Assembly (NCBI GenBank): GCA_029939035.1
Contig: JAOZTS010000042.1
Location: forward strand, 4,167-9,433
Length of the DNA stretch: 5,267 nt
Reading direction: 5' to 3'
DNA from: Candidatus Altimarinota bacterium
GTDB taxonomy: Bacteria > Patescibacteriota > Gracilibacteria > UBA1369 > LOWO2-01-FULL-3
Below, piece by piece: positions 1 to 5,267 of this stretch. Numbering within the stretch: the stretch's first letter is position 1; the number at the start of each line of letters is the position of its first letter. Position numbers and translations under genes: made by a program. The notes below the pieces were generated by a model. That model saw only the letters and a program-made list of their open reading frames with translations. It did not search any database and was not told where the DNA came from.

Positions 1-1182
1 TTAAATCATGTCCACTATTTCCAAGGACAATATGACAAAATCAAAGACTTCATAAAATTCAGAGGATTCCTCAAAGAAATTTCAGGAAACAAAATAATCA
101 AAAAACTCACATACTTCTCAATCCCGCCAACAACATTCAAACCAGTAATCAAAAATCTCGGAAAAACAAAGATCTCAAAGAACGAAGACATCAGACTAAT
201 CCTGGAAAAACCATTTGGAGAAGACACTCAATCAGCTAAAGAGCTTTTCCACTTCGCAGCTCGATATTTTGATGAAGAAGCCGTTTATCTACTCGATCAC
301 TATCTCGGAAAATCTGCAGTTCAAAGCATTCTCCACCTCAGACACTCAAACAGACTCCTAAACTTGATGATAAAGGGACCAGAAATCGCAAACATACAAA
401 TCACAGCCTTTGAAGACGTCGGAGTCAAAGATAGAATCGGATATTTCGAAAAAGTTGGGACAATAAAAGACATGATCCAGTCCCACTTACTCCAGCTCCT
501 AAGCCTTGTAGCAATGTCCATTCCAATAAGTGAAAACGCAGAAAGTTTGCATAGAGAAAAATACGCAATCCTCTCAGCCCTAAAATTTATCGACTCAAAA
601 AACAATATAGTCCTCGGACAATACGACAGCTACCACAAAGTAAAAGGTGTTCCTCAAAATTCAAAAACAGATACATTTGCTGCACTCAGACTCTTCATCG
701 ATCGCGAAAGCTGGTACAAAACGCCCATCTATATCCGAACCGGCAAGAAACTCCACGAAAAACACACTTACATCACAGTCGAAATCAAAAAATTCGCATT
801 CCAAAAGAAAACCGAAGAACCAAACCGCATAGTATTCGAGCTCCAACCTGACGAAAAAATCAACATCAGACTCATAAACAAGCGTGGCCTTTCCTCAAAA
901 CACCAAGAAATAAAAATATCTCAATCAATTGCCTGCCAAGGAATTGACTGCCTACCCGAACATGCCCTCCTCATCCTCGACGTAATAAAAAAGAACAGAC
1001 TTCATTTCTTAAGCTTCCAAGAAATCATCGCAACATGGCAAATCACGGACCAAATTCTAAAATTTATCAAAAAGAACAAAGTTAAAGTCGAAAAATACAA
1101 AGACGGATCAAAAGGGCCAGAGTCACAAAAAAAACTTACAGAAATAGACAACTTCGAGTGGTTCGACATTCACCCAAAATAA
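1..1182 (+). CDS. zwf: Glucose-6-phosphate dehydrogenase, 5'-truncated by the window edge
   Basis: This enzyme oxidises glucose-6-phosphate to 6-phosphogluconolactone with NAD(P)+, the entry step of the oxidative pentose phosphate pathway in the cytoplasm. Frame 1 is open from the first base to TAA at 1180-1182, giving 393 visible residues. Family members have about 480-500, so roughly 90 N-terminal residues, including the GxxGDLxxR nucleotide-binding motif, lie outside the window. Visible motifs are EKPFG (bases 205-219), the substrate-site DHYLGK (295-312), and DMIQSH with the presumed catalytic His (469-486). RTGKKL and a C-terminal YKDGSKGP follow. The protein is divergent: the usual RIDHYLGK reads LLDHYLGK, QNH is QSH, and the AYERLLLD-like segment reads EHALLILD. 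An ATG at 364 could be mistaken for the start, but the conserved motifs upstream of it in the same frame rule that out. pgl follows after one base, so the two are almost certainly co-transcribed. Cofactor preference cannot be judged without the N-terminus. Confidence 0.94.
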   Translation, partial: LNHVHYFQGQYDKIKDFIKFRGFLKEISGNKIIKKLTYFSIPPTTFKPVIKNLGKTKISKNEDIRLILEKPFGEDTQSAKELFHFAARYFDEEAVYLLDHYLGKSAVQSILHLRHSNRLLNLMIKGPEIANIQITAFEDVGVKDRIGYFEKVGTIKDMIQSHLLQLLSLVAMSIPISENAESLHREKYAILSALKFIDSKNNIVLGQYDSYHKVKGVPQNSKTDTFAALRLFIDRESWYKTPIYIRTGKKLHEKHTYITVEIKKFAFQKKTEEPNRIVFELQPDEKINIRLINKRGLSSKHQEIKISQSIACQGIDCLPEHALLILDVIKKNRLHFLSFQEIIATWQITDQILKFIKKNKVKVEKYKDGSKGPESQKKLTEIDNFEWFDIHPK

Positions 1183-1183
1183 T

Positions 1184-1810
1184 ATGCAATTACATACTTT
1201 TCAAAACTTCGACGAATTTGTTGAACAATCGACAAAGATAATTGAAGATATTTGCCAAAACCCTGCAAAAATAGCACTCAGTGGAGGCACAACACCAAAA
1301 CCAATCTACGAAAAACTCGCAACACAATCACTCCCATTCGAAAAACTCGAATTCTACCAAGTCGACGAAAGATACGTTCCGCTCGACCACCAAAACTCCA
1401 ACTCCAAAATGATTTTTGAATCATTAATTAGCAAAACAAACGCAAACTTTCACTATTTCGACACAAAACTACCAATAGATGAAGCAATCGAAAAATACGA
1501 ACAAGAATTACCACACGAGCCCTTCGATCTAACCATCCTCGGGATCGGTCCAGACGGTCACACAGCCTCACTTTTCCCAAACACAGAAACCCTAGATGAA
1601 ACTAAACCAGTCACCCACACATCCAACGACCGCCTCACTCTCACATTTCCAAAAATTCTCGAAAGCAAAAAACTCCTCATCTTCCTAAACGGGCCAACAA
1701 AGCAAAAAATCGTAGAAGAATTACAAAACCCAACCCTCTCCTATAAAGACTTTCCTGCAAGAAAACTCATAGCCCATCCAAACCTAACAATCCACTTCTT
1801 CGCAGGATAA
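1184..1810 (+). CDS. pgl: 6-phosphogluconolactonase (DevB/SOL type)
   Basis: This enzyme hydrolyses 6-phosphogluconolactone, the product of the preceding zwf gene, to 6-phosphogluconate. The 208-residue protein shows the family blocks in order: SGGTTP at 33-38, VDERYVP around 60-66 followed by N71 and N73, and the strong signature LGIGPDGHTASLFP at 119-132. R150 comes next in a segment (RLTLTFP) that matches the late conserved part of the family. It belongs to the glucosamine-6-phosphate isomerase-like fold, not to the beta-propeller YbhE type of E. coli. At 208 residues it is slightly short for the family (usually about 220-260), which fits a compact genome. The ATG at 1184 lies one base after the zwf stop and gives a normal N-terminus. 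There is no Shine-Dalgarno site upstream, so translational coupling to zwf is likely. The gene for the next step (gnd) is not in the window. Confidence 0.95.
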   Translation: MQLHTFQNFDEFVEQSTKIIEDICQNPAKIALSGGTTPKPIYEKLATQSLPFEKLEFYQVDERYVPLDHQNSNSKMIFESLISKTNANFHYFDTKLPIDEAIEKYEQELPHEPFDLTILGIGPDGHTASLFPNTETLDETKPVTHTSNDRLTLTFPKILESKKLLIFLNGPTKQKIVEELQNPTLSYKDFPARKLIAHPNLTIHFFAG

Positions 1811-1811
1811 C

Positions 1812-1840
1812 TTGCACCTCCCACCTCAAATCCGTATATT
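1812..1840 (+). promoter_or_regulatory. Sigma70-type promoter for efp-serS
   Basis: A -35 box TTGCAC (1812-1817) and a -10 box TATATT (1835-1840) are separated by exactly 17 bp and fill most of the 52-base gap between pgl and efp. Transcription would start near 1847, leaving an mRNA leader of only about 16 bases before the efp ATG. This is a pattern match by eye, supported by its intergenic position and ideal spacing. The transcription start itself is not shown. Confidence 0.62.
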
Positions 1841-1862
1841 AACCACGTTTAACAAATTCAAC

Positions 1863-2420
1863 ATGGTACAAACTTCAAACATAAATAAAGGCACAGCGAT
1901 AAAATTCAAAAATCAGCCTTATATGATTACAGATACTCAATTTGAAAACCCGGGAAAAGGTGCAGCTTTTACAAGAGCTAAAATGAAAAACCTGAAAACA
2001 GGACAAGTCCTAGAAAACACTTTCAAATCAGGTGAATCAGTCGAAATTCTCGACACCATTCGAAAAAAATGCCAATTCCTATACCGAGATGGAAACGAAT
2101 TCCACTTCATGGACAACGAAACATATGACCAATTTGTCCTACAAAAAGAATCACTCGAAGACGAAGTAAAATACCTAATAGACGGGACAGATGTTCACGT
2201 CCTATTCATCGAAGGAAATCCAATTTCAATCCAAGTTCCACCAAAAATGGATTTCAAAGTCGTAAGTACAACTCCGGGGGTAAAAGGAGACACAGCTACA
2301 GGAGGAAACAAGGATGCTGAAATCGAAACCGGAGCAATTCTAAAAGTACCTCTATTTATAAAAGAAGGAGAACTTATTAAAATAAATACTGAAACCGGAA
2401 CATACATCTCTAAAGCCTAA
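1863..2420 (+). CDS. efp: Elongation factor P
   Basis: EF-P binds between the ribosomal P and E sites and relieves stalling at polyproline stretches. The protein has 185 residues from ATG 1863 (E. coli 188). It shows the N-terminal KOW-like domain (about 1-63) with the loop PGKG at 30-33, a middle OB domain, and a C-terminal OB domain. The EF-P signature K-x-A-x4-G-x2-L-x-V-P-x2-I-x2-G spans 140-159. K32 at the loop tip corresponds to E. coli K34, so this is a lysine-type and not an arginine (EarP-rhamnosylated) EF-P. Whether it is modified cannot be told, since no epmA or epmB is visible here. An in-frame TTG at 1812 would add 17 residues, but that stretch is unlike EF-P and overlaps the predicted promoter, so ATG 1863 is preferred. 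No Shine-Dalgarno site precedes it. serS follows after three bases, indicating a translation operon. Confidence 0.98.
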   Translation: MVQTSNINKGTAIKFKNQPYMITDTQFENPGKGAAFTRAKMKNLKTGQVLENTFKSGESVEILDTIRKKCQFLYRDGNEFHFMDNETYDQFVLQKESLEDEVKYLIDGTDVHVLFIEGNPISIQVPPKMDFKVVSTTPGVKGDTATGGNKDAEIETGAILKVPLFIKEGELIKINTETGTYISKA

Positions 2421-2423
2421 ATC

Positions 2424-3674
2424 ATGATCGACATAAAATTCATAATAGAAAACCCAGGCCTCATCAAACAAGGTGCTGCCAAAAAAAATGTAAAAGTCGA
2501 AGTAGATAAAATCGAAGAACTTTACAAAAAACGAAACGAATCACTTGCCCAAGCCGAAAAACTACGAGCAGAACAAAATACAGCCAGCAAAGGACAAATG
2601 GACGACGAAAAAATAGCCAAGATGAAAAAGATCAAAGAACAAATAAAATCCCTAGAACCAGAAATCGAAAAATTAGAAAAAGAACTAGAAGAACTCGCAC
2701 TAGTTGTCCCAAATCCCCCACTCGATTCAGTTCCTGAAGGAAAAGACGAAGAGGACAATGAAGTAATAAGCACACACGGAGAAAAACCTGAATTCGATTT
2801 TGAACCAAAAGATCACATCCAATTAGGAAAAGACCTCGACATAATCGACATCGAAAGAGGAACTCGAACATCAGGTGCTCGCTTCTACTACCTGAAAAAC
2901 GAAGCTGCCCTTCTCGAATTCGCACTACTCCAGTTTGTCGTTCACAAACTAAATGCAAAAGGATTTTCACCTGTAATCACACCAACTTTAGTAAAAGAAG
3001 AAGCGATGTACGCAACAGGATTCTTCCCAGCTGAAAGAAACGAAATCTATAACGTAAATCCAGAAGACGACAATTTATTCTTAGTCGGAACTTCAGAAGT
3101 CCCACTAACAATGCTCCACGCAACAGAAATCCTCGACGAAGACAAACTCCCAACCCGATACTGCGGATTCTCCACATGCTTCCGTCGCGAAGCAGGTTCA
3201 TACGGAAAAGACACAGCCGGAATTATCAGAGTTCACCAATTCGACAAAATAGAAATGTTTAGCTTTTGCCACCCAGACAAATCTGAAGAAGAACACGAAC
3301 TGATTCGCGAAATCGAAGAAGAAATCATGCAAGACCTCGAATTCCACTATCAAGTAGTCAATATTTGCGGAGGCGACCTCGGAACACCTGCTGCAAAAAA
3401 ATACGACATAGAAGTATGGATCCCAACTCAAAACAAATTCAGAGAACTCACTTCATGCTCAAATTGCACAGATTTCCAAGCACGAAGAGCAAAAATCCGC
3501 TACAAAAAAGACGGCAAAAACCTCTACGCTCACACCTTAAACGGTACAGCAGTTGCAATTGCCCGCACACTAGTTGCGATCCTCGAAAACAACCAAAATG
3601 CTGATGGATCAGTAAACATCCCAGAAGTCCTACAACCCTTCATGGGAGGAAAGACAAAAATAGAAAGATCATAG
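2424..3674 (+). CDS. serS: Seryl-tRNA synthetase
   Basis: This enzyme charges tRNA-Ser (and tRNA-Sec where present) with serine, using ATP. It is a class II synthetase of 416 residues, close to the usual 420-430. The N-terminal region is a Lys/Glu-rich coiled coil (about 27-92), the arm that grips the long variable arm of tRNA-Ser, and it is followed by the linker VPNPPLDSVP (95-104). The catalytic domain shows motif 1 around 181-190 with P187, the serine-binding TSE at 223-225, and motif 2 FRRE (253-256) running into AGSYGKDTAGIIRVHQFDK. Further on are EVWIPTQNKFRELTSCSN (330-347), FQARR (351-355), and motif 3 beginning LNGTAVAIARTL (372-383) with its invariant Arg at 381. All key residues are present and the gene looks intact. 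It starts three bases after the efp stop without a Shine-Dalgarno site and is probably translated from the efp transcript. The stop is TAG. Confidence 0.99.
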   Translation: MIDIKFIIENPGLIKQGAAKKNVKVEVDKIEELYKKRNESLAQAEKLRAEQNTASKGQMDDEKIAKMKKIKEQIKSLEPEIEKLEKELEELALVVPNPPLDSVPEGKDEEDNEVISTHGEKPEFDFEPKDHIQLGKDLDIIDIERGTRTSGARFYYLKNEAALLEFALLQFVVHKLNAKGFSPVITPTLVKEEAMYATGFFPAERNEIYNVNPEDDNLFLVGTSEVPLTMLHATEILDEDKLPTRYCGFSTCFRREAGSYGKDTAGIIRVHQFDKIEMFSFCHPDKSEEEHELIREIEEEIMQDLEFHYQVVNICGGDLGTPAAKKYDIEVWIPTQNKFRELTSCSNCTDFQARRAKIRYKKDGKNLYAHTLNGTAVAIARTLVAILENNQNADGSVNIPEVLQPFMGGKTKIERS

Positions 3675-3679
3675 TAGCA

Positions 3680-3709
3680 TTGCCCAAAAACCCCTATTTA
3701 TGTTAAAAT
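3680..3709 (+). promoter_or_regulatory. Probable sigma70-type promoter (extended -10) for the isomerase-ABC operon
   Basis: A weak -35 box TTGCCC (3680-3685) is followed after 18 bp by TAAAAT (3704-3709). The TG at 3701-3702 gives the extended form TGtTAAAAT. The predicted start near 3716 leaves a leader of about 18 bases before ATG 3734, similar to the efp promoter. The signal lies in the 59-base gap after serS, where no hairpin followed by a T-run is seen. The whole stretch is AT-rich, so a chance -10 match is possible. Confidence 0.52.
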
Positions 3710-3733
3710 AATAACAATAAATAAAAACGAAAT

Positions 3734-4516
3734 ATGATAATTCTAACTACAGAATCACTACGCGGATATGGACTCAACCGTATATTCGAATTTGCAAAGA
3801 AAGCTGGATATGACGGTATTGATTTAAGCATAAATTTTGGACAATTCGACTCATACAATGCTGACTATATTAACGAATTAATAAAAGAATACGATATTCC
3901 AGTTCACGCAGTTTCAGCTCCAAATCAAGTAGCCGCAAAAAGAGTAAAAGAAATAGTTGAGATGACAAAGAAGATTGGAGCGAAAGTATTAGTACTTCAA
4001 CCTCCAAAGCTTCTTGATTTCAAACTAGCAAGTTGGTTAAAAAATGAAATCCCTAAGCTTAGAGAAAAGGAATTCCTTTCAATTGCACTAGAAAACGCAC
4101 CTGCAGGAACATTCCTAGGATTCATCCCAGAACATGCAATGGCAAATGCTCAAGAATTAAAGAAATTCAAACATATTTCATTAGACACAGCTAGAATCGG
4201 TGAAAAGAAACAAGATCTAATGCGTGCGTACTCAGCATTCAAGAAGTATCTAGTACACATTCATTTTTCAAATGTTTATAAAGGGAAAAAATATGCTCCA
4301 CCTTCAGAAGGTATCATGCCTCTAGAAAGTTTCTTAACGAAGCTTAAACAAGACAAATACCCTGGAGCACTCTCTATAAAAATCCTTCCAAAATTCTTAC
4401 ACGCAGGTGAAGACGACAAAGTAATCGAAGAACTAGAAAGAGTAAGAAAATATTACGAGAAATATTACAAAAACGTAAAAGTTGAAGAAATAGAAACCGA
4501 AGAACAAGATGATTAG
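3734..4516 (+). CDS. Sugar phosphate isomerase/epimerase-like TIM-barrel protein
   Basis: The 260-residue protein fits the xylose-isomerase-like TIM-barrel superfamily (AP endonuclease family 2 fold), whose members isomerise or epimerise sugars, or act on other substrates, with a divalent metal. It has an early strand-helix unit with GYDGIDL (25-31). Candidate metal ligands are E120 (ALEN), D151 (SLDTAR) and H177 (VHIHFSN), each at the end of a predicted barrel strand. In the last strand, GALSIKI (211-217), K216 stands where the fourth acidic ligand (usually Glu) is expected. The C-terminus is a charged helix, rich in Tyr, Lys and Glu, ending in an acidic tail. No signal peptide is seen, so it should be cytoplasmic. 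Base usage is less C-rich than in neighbouring genes. It overlaps the ABC ATPase gene by 8 bases and probably opens that operon. The substrate is unknown, and a non-catalytic or altered-metal role is possible. Confidence 0.83.
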   Translation: MIILTTESLRGYGLNRIFEFAKKAGYDGIDLSINFGQFDSYNADYINELIKEYDIPVHAVSAPNQVAAKRVKEIVEMTKKIGAKVLVLQPPKLLDFKLASWLKNEIPKLREKEFLSIALENAPAGTFLGFIPEHAMANAQELKKFKHISLDTARIGEKKQDLMRAYSAFKKYLVHIHFSNVYKGKKYAPPSEGIMPLESFLTKLKQDKYPGALSIKILPKFLHAGEDDKVIEELERVRKYYEKYYKNVKVEEIETEEQDD

Positions 4517-5150
4517 ACTCAATAACGTCTCAAGAAGTTATAACTCAGGATCTTCTTCTACAACGGCTCTTTCCAATATCACCTTAAATATCAAAAAAGG
4601 TGAATTTATCGCAATCGTTGGTCCATCAGGTTCTGGAAAAACCACTTTATTGAACATAATCGGTGGTCTCGATACTCCAACAACTGGCGAAGTCCTATTC
4701 AACAAAAAAAATCTCAAAAAACTAAACGACGACCAATTATCAAAATATAGAAACAACGAAATCGGGTTCATCTTTCAAGAATTTCATCTTGAACCACATC
4801 TAAGTGTCTACGACAACGTTCTTCTTCCAGCATATTTCAACAACAAAACCCAAAAAGAAGAAAACAGAACAAAAAAACTCATAGAAGAAGTACAACTTTC
4901 TAAAAAATCACAATCAAAAGCTTCGGAATTATCTGGTGGAGAAAAACAACGAACCGCAATAGCAAGAGCCTTGATCAACAATCCACAAATCATCCTCGCT
5001 GATGAACCAACCGGGAACCTGGATTTAAAAACAGGAGCAACAATTCTAAAATTACTAAAAACATTACACAAAAATCACAACACAACACTCATAGTGGCAA
5101 CACACGATGAAAAAATCGCAGCATCTGCAAACAAAATAATAAAATTATGA
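4509..5150 (+). CDS. ABC transporter ATP-binding protein (LolD/MacB type)
   Basis: This is the nucleotide-binding subunit of a MacB/LolD/FtsE-class ABC system. These systems usually export or extract molecules, or transmit force across the membrane, rather than import solutes. The 213-residue protein is complete. It has Walker A GPSGSGKTT (38-46), Q-loop Q90 in FIFQEFHLEPHLSV, signature LSGGEKQR (141-148), Walker B IILADE (161-166) with catalytic E166, D-loop NLD (170-172) and switch H199. The segment after the Q-loop (LSVYDNVLLP) is typical of the LolD/MacB branch. All catalytic residues are present. The ATG at 4509 lies inside the end of the upstream gene, and only a weak purine run (GAAGAA) precedes it, so translation is probably coupled. 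Its TGA stop overlaps the permease start (ATGA). The substrate cannot be read from the ATPase, and I do not assign lolD or macB by name. Confidence 0.97.
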   Translation: MIRLNNVSRSYNSGSSSTTALSNITLNIKKGEFIAIVGPSGSGKTTLLNIIGGLDTPTTGEVLFNKKNLKKLNDDQLSKYRNNEIGFIFQEFHLEPHLSVYDNVLLPAYFNNKTQKEENRTKKLIEEVQLSKKSQSKASELSGGEKQRTAIARALINNPQIILADEPTGNLDLKTGATILKLLKTLHKNHNTTLIVATHDEKIAASANKIIKL

Positions 5151-5267
5151 TACTCAACCTCGCCCTCAAAAATTTAAAGCAAAAAAAGTTCAGATCATTT
5201 CTGGCAATTTTGAGCATAGTGATAGGAACAGCTTCAATCATTCTATTTCTTGGATTAAGCTCGGGAA
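5147..5267 (+). CDS. ABC transporter permease (MacB/FtsX type), 3'-truncated by the window edge
   Basis: Only the first 40 codons are visible. The sequence begins MILNLALKNLKQKKFRSF and continues into a hydrophobic segment (about residues 17-37, containing AILSIVIGTASIILFLG). This matches the usual N-terminus of MacB/FtsX-family permeases: an amphipathic entry with the K/R-rich 'NLxxxKxRSxL' pattern, then the first membrane helix with IVIG. The family normally continues with a large extracytoplasmic domain and three more helices, which lie beyond the window. The start codon overlaps the stop of the ATPase gene in ATGA, so the two subunits are translationally coupled and very likely form one transporter. 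Any additional partner, such as a periplasmic adaptor or a second permease, would be downstream. Confidence 0.88.
   Translation, partial: MILNLALKNLKQKKFRSFLAILSIVIGTASIILFLGLSSG

Noticed and set aside
364..1182. A short 272-residue gene starting at ATG 364
   Set aside because: The same frame is open to the window start and carries the G6PD motifs EKPFG and DHYLGK upstream of that ATG, so it is an internal Met of a larger gene.
1812..1862. In-frame TTG start extending EF-P by 17 residues
   Set aside because: The added residues do not resemble EF-P N-termini, the ATG at 1863 gives the normal family length, and the TTG forms part of a well-spaced -35 box.
2632..2970. Antisense open frame of 112 codons opposite serS
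   Set aside because: It is Leu/Arg-rich with no recognisable motif and is the mirror of a well-supported synthetase gene with strong codon bias. Other antisense frames here are similar shadows.
3365..3604. Second + strand frame inside serS (79 codons)
   Set aside because: It overlaps the conserved motif 3 region of SerRS, has an odd composition, and shows no start signal of its own.
3675..3733. Rho-independent terminator after serS
   Set aside because: No GC-rich stem with a following T-run could be found; the gap is A/T-rich and better explained as a promoter.
5141..5180. TGA recoded as glycine (Gracilibacteria/Absconditabacteria code)
   Set aside because: Reading through the TGA at 5148-5150 would add only a short unrelated tail, while TGA as a stop fits the ATGA overlap with the permease. 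No in-frame TGA occurs inside any conserved gene.

Overview
The window is an A-rich stretch of bacterial DNA, densely packed with genes that are all on the + strand. It carries seven protein genes, with the first and last cut by the window ends. No RNA gene, mobile element, CRISPR array or long repeat was seen. Gaps between genes are at most about 60 bases and two gene pairs overlap. TAA, TAG and TGA all serve as stops. The TGA is used in an ATGA overlap and no TGA interrupts any gene, so the code looks standard rather than the TGA-as-glycine code of Gracilibacteria and Absconditabacteria. Compact proteins, a divergent G6PD, A-rich coding strands and no clear Shine-Dalgarno sites suggest an uncultivated small-genome bacterium, possibly in the Patescibacteria (CPR, for example a Peregrinibacteria-like lineage). 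This placement is an inference from style, not from a marker phylogeny.

Layout. Positions 1-1810 hold the end of zwf (glucose-6-phosphate dehydrogenase) and pgl (6-phosphogluconolactonase, DevB type), one base apart. Together they form the first two steps of the oxidative pentose phosphate pathway, turning glucose-6-phosphate into 6-phosphogluconate and producing NAD(P)H. Positions 1811-1862 contain a good sigma70-type promoter (TTGCAC, 17 bp, TATATT). It should drive a translation pair at 1863-3674: efp (elongation factor P) and serS (seryl-tRNA synthetase), three bases apart.

A 59-base gap (3675-3733) holds a second likely promoter, with an extended -10. Downstream is a second operon: a sugar-phosphate isomerase/epimerase-like TIM barrel of unknown substrate (3734-4516), a LolD/MacB-type ABC ATPase (4509-5150) that overlaps it by 8 bases, and the start of the partner MacB/FtsX-type permease (from 5147), which overlaps the ATPase through ATGA. 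No hairpin terminator was seen, so read-through between the units is possible.

Most of this is housekeeping, and I do not see a clearly new system. The best leads are the TIM-barrel protein, which seems to lack the usual fourth metal ligand and differs in base composition from its neighbours; the window-wide lack of Shine-Dalgarno sites with very short predicted leaders; and substitutions at usually conserved positions in G6PD.
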